DNA of 41,668 nt from Teichococcus wenyumeiae (GTDB lineage: Bacteria; Pseudomonadota; Alphaproteobacteria; Acetobacterales; Acetobacteraceae), in contig NZ_RFLX01000029.1 in assembly GCF_003696345.1 (NCBI RefSeq), positions 1 to 41,668 of the forward strand, read 5' to 3'. Below, one piece after another: positions 7,330 to 16,575 of the stretch; position 1 is the first letter of the stretch; every line of letters starts with the position of its first letter. The notes under the pieces are model-generated. The model worked only from the letters and a program-made list of their open reading frames with translations, had not been told where the DNA came from and did no database searches. The position numbers and the translations under genes are program-made.

Positions 7330-9108
7330 CTACAGCGCTGCGCGCGCTTCACTCGGACCGCCGTCTGGCTGCAGCACAATAGCCGGTCTTGCTTCGGCGC
7401 GTGGCAACCACAGTTCGGCAGTCGTGCCTTCGGCCTTGTGGCTGTGGAGGACAAGCCGGCCACCAGTCTGCGCAGCGAGCCCGTACACCATGGAAAGGCC
7501 GAGCCCGGTTCCCTTTCCAACCCCCTTGGTCGTGAAGAACGGGTCCAGGCAACGGGCGAGTGTCGCCTCATCCATGCCCTCCCCATTGTCTATGACAGAC
7601 AGCACCACGTAGTCTCCCGGCGGCAGGTCGCTGACCTGCCGGACACTAACCTGCTCCTCGCGGCCGGAGATCGTCAGTTGGCCGCCTTCCGGCATCGCAT
7701 CCCGTGCGTTCACGACCAGGTTCAGGAGTGCCAATTCCAACTGGTTGGCATCAACGTAGGCTGGCGCCAGGGCGAGTGGAAAGCGGGTCTCAACTTGCAC
7801 AACCGGGCCCGATGAACTGCGCAACAGATCTGCCATACCCCGCACCAACTCTGGGATGTCCACCACGCCCGGCTTGAGCGCTTGACCGCGGCTGAAGGCT
7901 AGCAGACGTTGGGTGAGCGACGCCCCACGTTCTGCGCCCTGCACCGCATTGTCCACCAGTCGCAGGGCACGTTCATCGCCTGCTGGAACGCGCTTACGCA
8001 GCAGCGACAGGCTGGCGAGTATGACAGTGAGGAGGTTGTTGAAGTCGTGCGCGATCCCGCCTGTCAGCTGACCCACGGCCTCCATCTTCTGCGCCTGGCG
8101 CACGCGTTGCTCGGCCGCCTCACGCTGCGCTGTTTCGCGTTGGAGCTCATTCATGGTCGCAGTCAGGCGCGTCATCGCCATCGCTGTTGACTTGACGCCG
8201 CGAAGTGCCATCCAAGACATCAGCAACAACATGAGCGATGCCACGCCTGCAACAGCGCCGAACGAGATCAGATTGGCGTACCAGCGATTCAGCAGTGCCG
8301 CCATGTCCGCGCTGAAGACCACATAAAGCGGGTACGTTCCCACTGCACGATAGGCATAGGCCTGTTCTTTTCCTCCCTCGCCCGCATCGCTGACGAAGAA
8401 GCCACCTTGCGGCGCTTGCTCGATCCGACGCTTGAAACGATCTCTCGTTGGTAAGGGGACATTGATATCATGCGGGGATGTGCGCGCGATAACGAGGCCA
8501 TCGGCCCGCAGCAAAGTTGCTATTTGGCCAGGTTCAAGGATTGTGGTTGCATAGTATTGTGTAAAATAGTCCGGGCTGAGGGCGATATGGATGATGCCAT
8601 CGAAGTGTCCGTCGGACGTTGAGCGACGCCGGCTGACAGCAAAGCTGGCGATCTGCGTGGCCTTGCCGCGGAACGGCGCGCTGATATAGGTGCCGACGTC
8701 GCGCTCGCGCTGAGCCTGGAAGAAATCACGGCCCTCGATGGTTACTCTTGGATCCCAGTTCTGACTGCCTGCGCGTACCACACCCTGAGCATCTGCGACC
8801 CAGATCGAGACGACCTGCTCCAGCGGAGCCTTGAGCTGGGCCAGGAACGCGCTGGTTTCTGGTGCGGAGATTTCATCCCAGCTTAGGTGGTGGATACGGT
8901 CGTCCAAGCGCCCAAGCGCGAGTTCCCCTGTCTCGAAGACCTTTTGGGCATGCTCATCCATCACCGCTGTCGTGCGAATGATGGCGTCTTGTCCCTCGCG
9001 GAGGGTTTCTGCCCGATTATGGAGCGCCGCTGCAGTGAAGAGGCCAGCCGGCACGATCAGAGAAGCGGCAATCAACAGCTTGTGCAGGCGAAGCGTAAGT
9101 TTGGGCAT
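7330..9108 (-). CDS. Membrane sensor histidine kinase with Cache sensor
   Basis: A 592-residue kinase. One membrane helix near residues 8-28 and a second near 275-297 (LISFGAVAGVASLMLLLMSW) enclose a periplasmic double-Cache/PDC-like sensor (VSIWVADAQGVV, GRDFFQAQRERDVGTYISAP). The kinase core follows, with His354 in IAHDFNNLL, then NLVVNARDAMP, DNGEGMD and GKGTGLGLSM. It ends without a receiver domain, shortly after the HATPase domain, directly beside the ISL3-ended mini element, so a C-terminal receiver may have been lost. ATG 9108 begins the first hydrophobic helix; in-frame ATGs upstream (9180) add 24 unlikely residues. No adjacent regulator is present. Confidence 0.9.
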   Translation of the reverse strand: MPKLTLRLHKLLIAASLIVPAGLFTAAALHNRAETLREGQDAIIRTTAVMDEHAQKVFETGELALGRLDDRIHHLSWDEISAPETSAFLAQLKAPLEQVVSIWVADAQGVVRAGSQNWDPRVTIEGRDFFQAQRERDVGTYISAPFRGKATQIASFAVSRRRSTSDGHFDGIIHIALSPDYFTQYYATTILEPGQIATLLRADGLVIARTSPHDINVPLPTRDRFKRRIEQAPQGGFFVSDAGEGGKEQAYAYRAVGTYPLYVVFSADMAALLNRWYANLISFGAVAGVASLMLLLMSWMALRGVKSTAMAMTRLTATMNELQRETAQREAAEQRVRQAQKMEAVGQLTGGIAHDFNNLLTVILASLSLLRKRVPAGDERALRLVDNAVQGAERGASLTQRLLAFSRGQALKPGVVDIPELVRGMADLLRSSSGPVVQVETRFPLALAPAYVDANQLELALLNLVVNARDAMPEGGQLTISGREEQVSVRQVSDLPPGDYVVLSVIDNGEGMDEATLARCLDPFFTTKGVGKGTGLGLSMVYGLAAQTGGRLVLHSHKAEGTTAELWLPRAEARPAIVLQPDGGPSEARAAL

Positions 9109-9549
9109 AAAGATCCAGGCAGCCGCTTCAGGAGCGGTGGCGAGCGGGCAACGAAATGCTGCGCTTCCTACCATAGGCATGAGTCACAACGGTACTTATT
9201 AGCTGGAATGGCCAGGCCTCTCGGAGCGCCTCCCCTGCTCGCTCGCCCAACACGATAAGGGGGATTATCGACCGCTCGTCAGCAAAGGCGTCCGCCTCAA
9301 AGAGGCCGCAACGGTGAAAGGCCGTAGCTGACAGCCCTCCGCCTCTCATCACACGAGCGTTACATGAACAGTGTGATCAGAGATTGACGAACGCAGACTC
9401 AAAAATGGACATTAAAGGAAAGAAATTTTGTGGCCATGTCGGGGCGGCAGCCTGCCGAGCCCTGGTCGGGAGAGGGATGTACAGGTGGATCTCAGCGTCC
9501 TACGCCCTGCTCTCAATGCAGCGCCCGATGCGATCTGCTCCTGCGCGCA
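9109..9549. other. Intergenic region with no recognised gene
   Basis: I find no supported gene, RNA or terminal repeat here. The nucleotide composition is mixed, with an AT-richer patch near 9395-9430 (GGACATTAAAGGAAAG) that could contain a promoter. Several short open frames cross it but none resembles a protein family. Confidence 0.5.
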
Positions 9550-9818
9550 GGCGGGTCGCGGACAGGCTAAGCTATTATGAGGGCTTCCTGATGATGGCGA
9601 AGCTCTCGGTGTTCGCGCCGCTGCATTACCTGCCGCAGCCTGTTTATGGCTGGCGGCGTGGTATGGGCGACCTCACCACCTCCCGCGCAGCAGGCGGGGC
9701 ATTCGGTGCGGATAGTCAGCATGGCGGCCACGGACTCGCTGCTGCGCGGGCCACGGCGATGGAAAGCGGCGACTGCTATAGCGGCGCCGAGCGTTTTCAT
9801 GTGGGAGCCGCCGCATGA
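9550..9818 (+). pseudogene. Possible glycosyltransferase C-terminal remnant
   Basis: The open frame ending at 9818 contains YYEGFLMMAKLSVFAPLHYL followed by PQPVYGWRR. This resembles the late part of family-2 glycosyltransferases, where an acidic-aromatic motif is followed by LPEPLYLWRR-type sequence. No nucleotide-sugar-binding N-terminal part is present, and downstream of about 9700 the frame no longer looks conserved. Its stop overlaps the FkbM start by ATGA, suggesting the two genes were once translationally coupled in a glycan or polysaccharide locus. The assignment is tentative and based on one short motif. Confidence 0.3.
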
Positions 9819-10825
9819 TCCCCACCACGATGCGTGAGACCGCGTTGCGTGCCGCCTGCGCTGGGCTGCGGATGTATTTCCAGCATGCACCTTTCGCCTT
9901 CGGGAAGCAGCGACTCTGGGACCAGGTGGTGCAGCGCTACATCGCTTGGCGGCGGCTGGAGATCGAGGCACGCACACGCTTCGGCGCCCGCTTCGCCGGC
10001 AGCTTTCCCGATGCGGTCCATAGCTACGCCTATTTCTTCGGAGTCTGGGAACCCGCCGTCACCGCCTTCTACCACCAAGCCCTACGGCCGGGCGACGTGG
10101 TGGTGGATATCGGCGCCAATGTCGGCATGCATGCGCTGCTCGCTGCCCATCTCGTCGGTCCGGACGGCCAGGTGCATGCCATCGAAGCCTCGTCCTGGAT
10201 TCATGAGCGCCTGCGCCAGAACCTGCGGACCAATGGCATCTACAACGTTGCCACCTACAACATGGCGGTGACGGAAGTACCAGGCATGGTGCCGGTCTTC
10301 GTGCACGACGACACCAACCTGGGTGGCACTACCATCGTGGCGGCCGAGGCCTCCAAGACGCAGCGGCAGGAACTCGTGGAAGGCCGCTCCCTGGGCGATA
10401 TCCTGCCCGTCGAGGTGCTACGCGCCGCCCGGCTGATCAAGATCGACGTCGAGGGTGCCGAGATCATGGTGGTGAAGGGCATGCGCGGTCTGCTGCCGCT
10501 GCTGCGGCAGGACGTGGAGATCCTGGTGGAGGTGAAGACGGCCGCCCTGGCGGCCCTGGGCAGTTCCCTGCAGGAATTCCTCAACATCTTCGCCGAGGCC
10601 GGCTTCAAGCCATTCGAGATCGCAAATGCCTATGACGGCGCCTTCTATATCGACCGGAAGCACCAAGCCGCGCCAGCGCCACTGCAAAGGTATGACTTCG
10701 AGATGGCGGACCTGCTCTTTCGCCGCGTGGCCGGCCATTGTCCTGATCGCAAGATCCCTACGATCTCAAGCCCGGAAGGCCGCGTAGGAGGACGGCGACT
10801 GTCCTTCTCAGCATCGTCAGCCTGA
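9815..10825 (+). CDS. FkbM-family SAM-dependent methyltransferase
   Basis: A 336-residue FkbM-type methyltransferase. The SAM-binding motif I is VVVDIGANVGMHALLAAHLV (about residues 95-115), followed by the acidic VHAIEASSW motif. The family motif LIKIDVEGAEIMVVKGM is near 207-223, and EILVEV comes after it. FkbM enzymes O-methylate sugars, lipids or small molecules, often within polysaccharide or secondary-metabolite loci. The start overlaps the stop of the glycosyltransferase-like remnant. The last 25 or so residues look unconserved and may be readthrough after a change at the end. The substrate cannot be inferred. Confidence 0.88.
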   Translation: MIPTTMRETALRAACAGLRMYFQHAPFAFGKQRLWDQVVQRYIAWRRLEIEARTRFGARFAGSFPDAVHSYAYFFGVWEPAVTAFYHQALRPGDVVVDIGANVGMHALLAAHLVGPDGQVHAIEASSWIHERLRQNLRTNGIYNVATYNMAVTEVPGMVPVFVHDDTNLGGTTIVAAEASKTQRQELVEGRSLGDILPVEVLRAARLIKIDVEGAEIMVVKGMRGLLPLLRQDVEILVEVKTAALAALGSSLQEFLNIFAEAGFKPFEIANAYDGAFYIDRKHQAAPAPLQRYDFEMADLLFRRVAGHCPDRKIPTISSPEGRVGGRRLSFSASSA

Positions 10826-10850
10826 GGCAGTTTCGAGTGATAAGTGTTCC

Positions 10851-11096
10851 TCAGCAAAGCTTTCCCAACACCGCCTTCCGCAGCGTGTCATTGACGCGGC
10901 TCTGCCAGCCTGGCCCACTGTCGCGCAAAGCCCGCACCAAGTCTGCGTCTAACCGCAGCGACACCGCCTCCTTCACGGCGGTCTTCTGTCGCCCGCGGCG
11001 CCGCACCAATGAGGCTACTACGCGCTCCCCCAACACCTCGGCGGCTGGCCGCGCTCGGGCGAAGTCCTCTTCCGTGTATGCATCCGGTGAGCACCG
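10851..11096 (-). pseudogene. BrnA-type antitoxin, N-terminally truncated
   Basis: This frame shows the C-terminal part of a BrnA-family antitoxin: YTEEDFARARPAAEV, then KEAVSLRLDADLVRALR and GPGWQSRVNDTLRKAV, which is the ribbon-helix-helix DNA-binding part. Reading upstream in frame, similarity ends near 11096 and a stop follows at 11106-11108. The IS66 segment begins there, so the first residues and the promoter are missing. The normal partner toxin gene brnT, usually just upstream of brnA, is absent. The remnant could still be translated from GTG 11036 but without its toxin. Confidence 0.72.
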
Positions 11097-11105
11097 CGGT
11101 CCTGC

Positions 11106-11348
11106 CTATTTGGTATCGCAGGGCTGAGGAGGGGCTTTCCCCGCTACCCGTTCATCCTTGATGATCTGTTTCAGGTTATCGATGCCGTCCTGGGTGAATG
11201 CGGTCACGCCATCCTCGCCGACGCCGTAGACGTGCAGGCAGCCGTCTTCGGGGAACATGTCGATGGAAAGGTCGTGCAGCCAGTCTTCGTCTTCACCGAG
11301 CAAGGCGGCGACATGGCTGATCGTGAATACGGCCGAGATGGCAGCCAC
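11106..11348 (-). CDS. Small conserved IS66-associated protein
   Basis: An 80-residue acidic protein beginning (V)AAISAVFTISHVAALLGED and ending near GKAPPQPCDTK. I recall similar short proteins of unknown function trailing IS66 tnpC genes in alphaproteobacteria; that is memory, not a search. The GTG start at 11348 lies immediately after the tnpC stop (TGA at 11350-11352), so the two are translationally coupled. Longer in-frame starts further upstream fall inside tnpC in another frame and were rejected. It contains no catalytic motif. The EDEDWL and MFPEDGC segments give it a strongly acidic character. Confidence 0.55.
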   Translation of the reverse strand: MAAISAVFTISHVAALLGEDEDWLHDLSIDMFPEDGCLHVYGVGEDGVTAFTQDGIDNLKQIIKDERVAGKAPPQPCDTK

Positions 11349-11349
11349 C

Positions 11350-13025
11350 TCAGGCTGCCTGGTCGCGCCGCGCCTGGCGGGCCTGCCAGTTCCAGGGCAG
11401 CAGCTCGTCGAGCTTGCTGGCCGGGTGCTCTGCGATTCGGTCCAGCACATCGGCCAGCCAGGCCTGGGGGTCGACATCGTTCAGCTTGGCGGTGATGATC
11501 AGCGAGTACATCGCCGCGGCACGCTGTCCCCCGCGGTCCGAACCTGCGAACAGCCATGACTTTCTGCCCAGGGCGATACCGCGCAGGGCGCGCTCGGCCG
11601 CGTTGTTCGACAGGCATATCCGGCCGTCGTCGAGAAAGCGGGTGAATGCCACCCAGCGCTTGAGCATGTAGTCCATGGCGCGCGCCAGGTCGTTCGTGCG
11701 TGACAGCCTCGCACGCAGTTCGCGCATCCAGAGCTCGAGATCGGCCGCCAGGGGGCGCTCAACGTCTGTCTTACGGCACGGCGCCGCTCGGCACTCTCGC
11801 CGTTGATGTCACGCTCGATATCGAACAGGGCGTCGATCCGCCGAACCGCCTCCAACGCGATGGGCGAGATCACCCCGGGCGACTTGCCCTCGGCAACACG
11901 CCAGGCGTTCTGCGCCAGATCCGCCAGCGCAAAGAACGGCCGCCGTGCATGCACCCAGCAGGCCGCCTCCAGGATCGGTCCCGGCTGGCGATTGGCCTCG
12001 TAGAGCTTGCCATAACCGCTATAGGCGTCGGCCTGAAACAGCCCGGCATAGTTGGCCAGATGCGCCTGCGGATGCGTGCCGCCGCGATCGCGCGAGTAGT
12101 AGAACATGGCCGCCGGCGCCGCCGTGCCGCCAAATGGCCGATCGTCGCGCACATAGACCCAACATCGCCCCGTGTCGGTCTTGCCGCTGGCCAGCACCGG
12201 CACGGTCGTATCGTCGCCGTGCAGACGCCCGGCGGCCAGGACATGCGCCTCGAGACGCTGCGACAGGGGCGACAGCATCGCGCAGCAGGCCCCCACCCGG
12301 TCGGCCAGGGTCGAGAGGCTGAGCGGTACGCTCTCCCTGGCGTAGCGCTCGGCCTGGCGGTTCAGTGGCTGGTGCTGGCCGAACTTCTCGAACAGCACCA
12401 TCGCCAGCAGGTTGGGGCCGGCCCAGCCGCGCGCAATCACATGGAACGGCGCCGGCGCCTGGCTCACCTTCTCGCAGGCCCGGCAGGAGAACTTCTCCCG
12501 CACGTGCTGGATGACCTTCCAGCTGCGCGGGATCACCTCCAAGGTCTCGGCGATATCCTCGCCCAGTTTGTGCAGCCGTGCGCTACCGCAGCACAGGCAG
12601 GTGGTGGGCGCGGGCTCGACCACGCGCTCGCGCGGCAGATGGGCGGGAAACGGCTGGCGTGCCGGGCGCCTGCGGGTGAAGGGTGCAACATCCGTGGTCC
12701 GCGCGGTCGCTTGCTCGGCAGCCATCTCGTCCGCGGTCGCGGAGCTCTCCAGTTCATCGAACCTCAGGGCCAACTGATCGAGCAGCCGCGCGCTGCGCTC
12801 CGACCGCTGGCCATAGAGTTGATGCCGCAGCTTGGCGATCTGCAGCTGCTGGTGTGCGATCATGGCCTGGTCATCGGATGCCCGGGCAGTGGCAATCGCC
12901 AGATCCGCCTCAACCTGCAGGGCGTGCGCCGTCGCTGACAGCAGCGCCGCCTTTAGCGCATCGATATCGTCCGGCAGGGCATCGGAGGGTCTGACCACGG
13001 CGAGGATGGAATCACAAAATCCCAC
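11350..13025 (-). pseudogene. tnpC: IS66 transposase TnpC, frameshifted
   Basis: Together the two frames encode a near full-length IS66 transposase of about 555 residues. It has an N-terminal coiled region with LRHQLYGQRSERSARLLDQL, a cysteine pair region (TCLCCGSARL, FSCRACEKV), and catalytic acidic residues in HGDDTTVPVL and FQADAYSGYG. The third acidic residue (NNAAERALRGIALGRKSW) is reached only after a frame change. The break maps to a run of five G on the plus strand at 11751-11755; one more G would join ERRRAVRQ to ADLELWMRELRARLS. It is either a real inactivating deletion or a homopolymer sequencing error. Confidence 0.85.
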
Positions 13026-13942
13026 CGCTTGCCTCTGAAAACTGCGCCGCCAACCGGCTGTGTTGCATGGATCGGCCTACCGATCCGTGTGGGCTAGGGT
13101 CCTGGGGGGCGACAGCCCAGCGTCGTCCCGGGAGAGTTCAGCTTGCCATTCAAGGCCAACACAGACCGCCGGCACCACATTCCGAAGCAGCGGTTCCGAG
13201 CGACGAACTGGGCAGAGTACGATGCGGCTCTCCGCGGGCGCGGCAGCCTGACGGTGTGGTTCACGGATGCAGCAATCGTGGCCTGGAAGGCCGAGCCCCG
13301 GATCACGCGGGGCGGCCAGCCACGCTATTCGGAGCTGGCCATCACCATATCCCTGACGCTTCGGGCCGTGTTCCGCTTGGCTTTGCGCCAGACGGAAGGC
13401 CTGATCGGCTCCATCATCGCCCTGCTTGGTCTCGACCTGGCCGTGCCAGACCACAGCACCCTCAGCCGCCGTGCAGAGACGTTGGAGGTGCAGCAGCTTC
13501 GGTCTGGCACCCGCCCCGTGCACCTGCTGGTGGACAGCACAGGGCTGCGGCTCTGTGGACCGGGCGAGTGGCTGGCCGAAAAGCACGGGAGCAGGGCACG
13601 CCGGTCATGGCGCAAGCTGCACATTGGTGTGGACACCGACAGCGGACGGATCGTCACGGCCAAATTGACAGCGCACGACGTCGATGACGCCTCACAGGTT
13701 GGCCCCTTGCTCGATCAGGTCGCGGCCCCGATCGCCTCGTTCACCGCCGATGGCGCCTACGACGAGGACGGCGTCTACCGTGCGGTGGCGGCGCGGCACC
13801 CCGATGCTGCCGTGATCGTCCCACCACGATCCAGTGCCGTGCTGAGCGAGACAGCCGAAACAGCGCCAACTCAACGTGACCAGCACCTCCGGATCATCGC
13901 GGAGCGCGGACGCATGGGTTGGCAGAAGGCTTCAGGGTACAA

Positions 13943-13949
13943 CACACGC
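13943..13949. repeat. Left copy of IS21 target-site duplication
   Basis: CACACGC immediately precedes the IS21 end TGCGTAATCCGG and is repeated at 16569-16575. Confidence 0.88.
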
Positions 13950-14129
13950 TGCGTAATCCGGTGGATCGTGATCAGCGATTCCGTTTGATCGTGATCAGTG
14001 GATCCGGTGGATGCTGATCAGCGATTCCGGTGATCATGATCACTGGAATTGGGGTGGGATGGAGGAGTGACGCGGCCGGCAAGTCTCAACCAACGGTAGT
14101 TTCGTCCCGGTGCTGAGCAGGGGGACGGG

Positions 14130-15662
14130 ATGCCAGGCGAGAGGGTGCCGATGCGCAAGATCCGGGATGTTCTACGGCTTGGCTGGGGTCAGGGTCTGTC
14201 CCAGCGGATGATGGCTCGCAGCCTCGGGCTGAGCCAGGGAGTGGTGCACGCCTATCTGAGGCGGGCCCGCAGCGCTGGGCTGACCTGGCCACTGCCAGAG
14301 GGGCTGAGCGATGCGGGGCTGGAGGCGCTGCTGTTTCCACCGGCCAGCGGCGCCGCGGCCGAGGAGCGGCCGCAGCCCGACTGGGCCTGGGTGCACCGGG
14401 AACTGCGGCGTCCAAACGTGACGCTGTCGCTCCTGTGGGAGGAATACCGGGCGGGAGCGCCGGATGGGTTTGGTTATTCCTGGTTCTGCGACCTCTACCG
14501 GTCCTGGGCGGGCCGGCTGAAACCGACGCTGCGGCAGGTCCACCCGGCCGGGGAGCGGATCTTCGTCGACTTCGCCGGCAGCACCATGCCGGTGCTGGAG
14601 GGGGTGAGCGGGGAGGCACGGCGGGCGGAGATCTTCGTCGCCGTGCTGGGGGCGTCGAGCTACACCTTCGCCTGCGCCGTCTGGAGCCAGGCGCTGCCGG
14701 ACTGGATTGACTGCCATGTGCGGGCTTTCGCGCATTTCGGGGGTGTGGCGCGGCAATTGGTCAGCGACAATCTGCGCGCCGGGATCAGCCGGGCCTGCTT
14801 CCATGAGCCGGCGGTGAACCGGACCTATGCGGAGATGGCGGCGCATTACGGCACGGCCGTGCTGCCGGCGCGGCCCTACAAGCCACGCGACAAGGCCAAG
14901 GCCGAAGTTGGTGTGCAGGTGGTGCAGCGATGGATCCTGGCGCGGCTGCGGAACCAGAAGTTTTTCTCCCTGGCCGAGCTCGATGCGGCGATCCAGGCCC
15001 TGGTGGCGCAGCTCAACGAGCGGCCGATGCGCGCCCTGGGCACGACCCGGCGAGCGCTGTTCGAGGCCCTTGACCGGCCGGCCCTCTGCCCCTTGCCGGA
15101 GTCCGCCTATGAGTATGCGGCCTGGAAACGCTGCCGAGTGGGGCTCGACTACCATGTGGAGGTCGAGCGGCACTTCTACTCGGTGCCGCACGCCCTGGTG
15201 CGCCAGGAGGTGGAGGCGCGGATCACCACCGCGACGGTGGAGATCTTTCACCGTGGCCAGCGCGTGGCCAGCCATCTCCGCAGTCTCCGCCGCCATCAGC
15301 CCCGCAACCTGGCCGAGCACATGCCCAGCTCCCATCGCCGCTACCGGGAGTGGAGCCTCGAGCGCATTCATCGTGAGGCAGGCACCATCGGGCACGACAC
15401 GGCGGCGCTGGTGGAGATCATCCTGCGCTCCAGGCCGCATCCGGAGCAGGGGTTCCGCTCCTGCATCGGTATTCTCGGCCTGGTGAAACGCCACGGCGCC
15501 GAGCGGGTCGATGCCGCTTGCGCCCGGGCGCTCGCCTTGGGGACGCGCTCCTACAGCTCGGTCGCCGCCATCCTCAACAACCGCCAGGAGCAGCGGACCA
15601 TGCCGGACGAGCCGGCCATGCTGCTGCACGAGAATATCCGCGGCCCCGGCTATTACCATTGA
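14130..15662 (+). CDS. istA: IS21 transposase IstA
   Basis: A 510-residue IS21 transposase. The N-terminus has a helix-turn-helix (IRDVLRLGWGQGLSQRMMAR followed by SLGLSQGVVHAYL). The integrase-like DDE core includes IFVDFAGSTMPV, LVSDNLRAGI and the KPRDKAKAEVGVQ motif supplying the acidic residue. A C-terminal DNA-binding region ends at ENIRGPGYYH, a typical IstA tail. It is followed 11 bp later by istB in the same orientation, the standard IS21 operon. ATG 14130 gives the family's normal N-terminus; MRKIRDVL from an internal ATG at 14151 is an alternative. Confidence 0.95.
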   Translation: MPGERVPMRKIRDVLRLGWGQGLSQRMMARSLGLSQGVVHAYLRRARSAGLTWPLPEGLSDAGLEALLFPPASGAAAEERPQPDWAWVHRELRRPNVTLSLLWEEYRAGAPDGFGYSWFCDLYRSWAGRLKPTLRQVHPAGERIFVDFAGSTMPVLEGVSGEARRAEIFVAVLGASSYTFACAVWSQALPDWIDCHVRAFAHFGGVARQLVSDNLRAGISRACFHEPAVNRTYAEMAAHYGTAVLPARPYKPRDKAKAEVGVQVVQRWILARLRNQKFFSLAELDAAIQALVAQLNERPMRALGTTRRALFEALDRPALCPLPESAYEYAAWKRCRVGLDYHVEVERHFYSVPHALVRQEVEARITTATVEIFHRGQRVASHLRSLRRHQPRNLAEHMPSSHRRYREWSLERIHREAGTIGHDTAALVEIILRSRPHPEQGFRSCIGILGLVKRHGAERVDAACARALALGTRSYSSVAAILNNRQEQRTMPDEPAMLLHENIRGPGYYH

Positions 15663-15673
15663 AAGGCGATCCG

Positions 15674-16435
15674 ATGCTGATCCATCCCACGGCCGAGCGC
15701 CTGCGCGGGCTCGGCCTGAACGCCATGGCCCAGGCTTTTACCGAACTCCTCGGCGTCTCCGAGGCGGCGGCGCTTTCCCGCGAGGACTGGCTGGGCCTGC
15801 TGGTCGATCGCGAGGCAACCAGCCGGGAGAACAGCCGCCTTGCCCGCAGGCTGCGTGAGGCCCGGCTGCGCCAGGCGGCGGTGATCGAGGACACGGATTT
15901 CCGCACCCCGCGCGGCCTGGATCGGGCGATGTTCCTCCGCCTGGCCGGTTGCGGCTGGATCCGCGAGCACAGCCATGTGGTGATCACCGGTCCAACCGGG
16001 GTCGGCAAGTCGTGGCTGGCCTGCGCGCTCGGCCACAAGGCCTGCCGGGAGGGCTACTCCGTCCTCTACAAGCGGGCGCCGCGGCTGTTCGCCGATCTGG
16101 CAACCGCCCGGGGCGAGGGACGGCTGCCCAGGATGATGGCGGCGATCGAGCGCACCCGCCTGCTCATCATCGATGACTGGGGCCCGGAACCGCTCAGTGC
16201 CGAGCAGCGCCGGGACCTGCTCGAGATCGTCGACGACCGCTACGACCGCGGCTCCCTGCTGATCACCAGCCAGGTGCCCGCGAACCGCTGGCACGACCTC
16301 GTGGGCGATCTGACCCTCGGAGATGCCATCGTCGACCGCATCATCCACCGTGCCCACCGCATCGAACTCAAGGGCGCCAGCTTGCGTCAGCGCCAAGCCG
16401 GCAATGATGCCTTGACCGACAAAGCTGGCGAGTGA
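15674..16435 (+). CDS. istB: IS21 helper ATPase IstB
   Basis: A 253-residue AAA+ ATPase that works with IstA in target selection. Walker A is GPTGVGKSWL near residue 110 and Walker B is LLIIDDWGPEPL near 167. The C-terminal RIIHRAHRIELKGASLR is the usual IstB end. The start at ATG 15674 gives the family N-terminus MLIHPTAERLRGLGL; an upstream in-frame extension inside istA was rejected. A spacing of 11 bp from istA implies a shared transcript. Confidence 0.95.
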   Translation: MLIHPTAERLRGLGLNAMAQAFTELLGVSEAAALSREDWLGLLVDREATSRENSRLARRLREARLRQAAVIEDTDFRTPRGLDRAMFLRLAGCGWIREHSHVVITGPTGVGKSWLACALGHKACREGYSVLYKRAPRLFADLATARGEGRLPRMMAAIERTRLLIIDDWGPEPLSAEQRRDLLEIVDDRYDRGSLLITSQVPANRWHDLVGDLTLGDAIVDRIIHRAHRIELKGASLRQRQAGNDALTDKAGE

Positions 16436-16568
16436 GATCTACAACCGCCGGCCGTACCGCTCCCGGCCCCATCCCCTGCCACGCCCAACGCGCGGCAGGT
16501 GATCATGATCACCGGATTACGTGATCACCTTCGGCTGGAACAGCCGATCATGATCGCCGGAATACGCA

Positions 16569-16575
16569 CACACGC
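16569..16575. repeat. Right copy of IS21 target-site duplication
   Basis: CACACGC directly follows the IS21 end CCGGAATACGCA. It matches 13943-13949 exactly, giving a 7-bp duplication within the 4-8 bp range known for the IS21 family. Confidence 0.88.

Larger units (their letters stand above)
11097..13061 (-). mobile_element. IS66-family element, incomplete
   Basis: This segment carries an IS66 transposase gene (tnpC) and a small downstream gene. The tnpA and tnpB accessory genes that normally precede tnpC are missing; only about 36 bp remain between the tnpC start and the IS5 end at 13062. No clear terminal repeat was identified at the 11097 side, where the truncated antitoxin begins. The element is probably immobile. 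Confidence 0.75.
13950..16568 (+). mobile_element. Complete IS21-family element
   Basis: A 2619-bp element with inverted ends TGCGTAATCCGG (13950) and CCGGAATACGCA (ending 16568). Inside both ends are repeated GTGATCATGATC/GATCGTGATCAG units, as expected of the multiple transposase-binding repeats of IS21 elements. It carries intact istA and istB and is flanked by the direct repeat CACACGC, so it looks like a recent, functional insertion. Confidence 0.92.

Noticed and set aside
11700-12938. 412-codon plus-strand open frame
   Set aside because: It is antisense to the IS66 transposase, with no recognisable domain.
14172-15659. 495-codon minus-strand open frame
   Set aside because: It is antisense to istA and a by-product of high GC codon bias.
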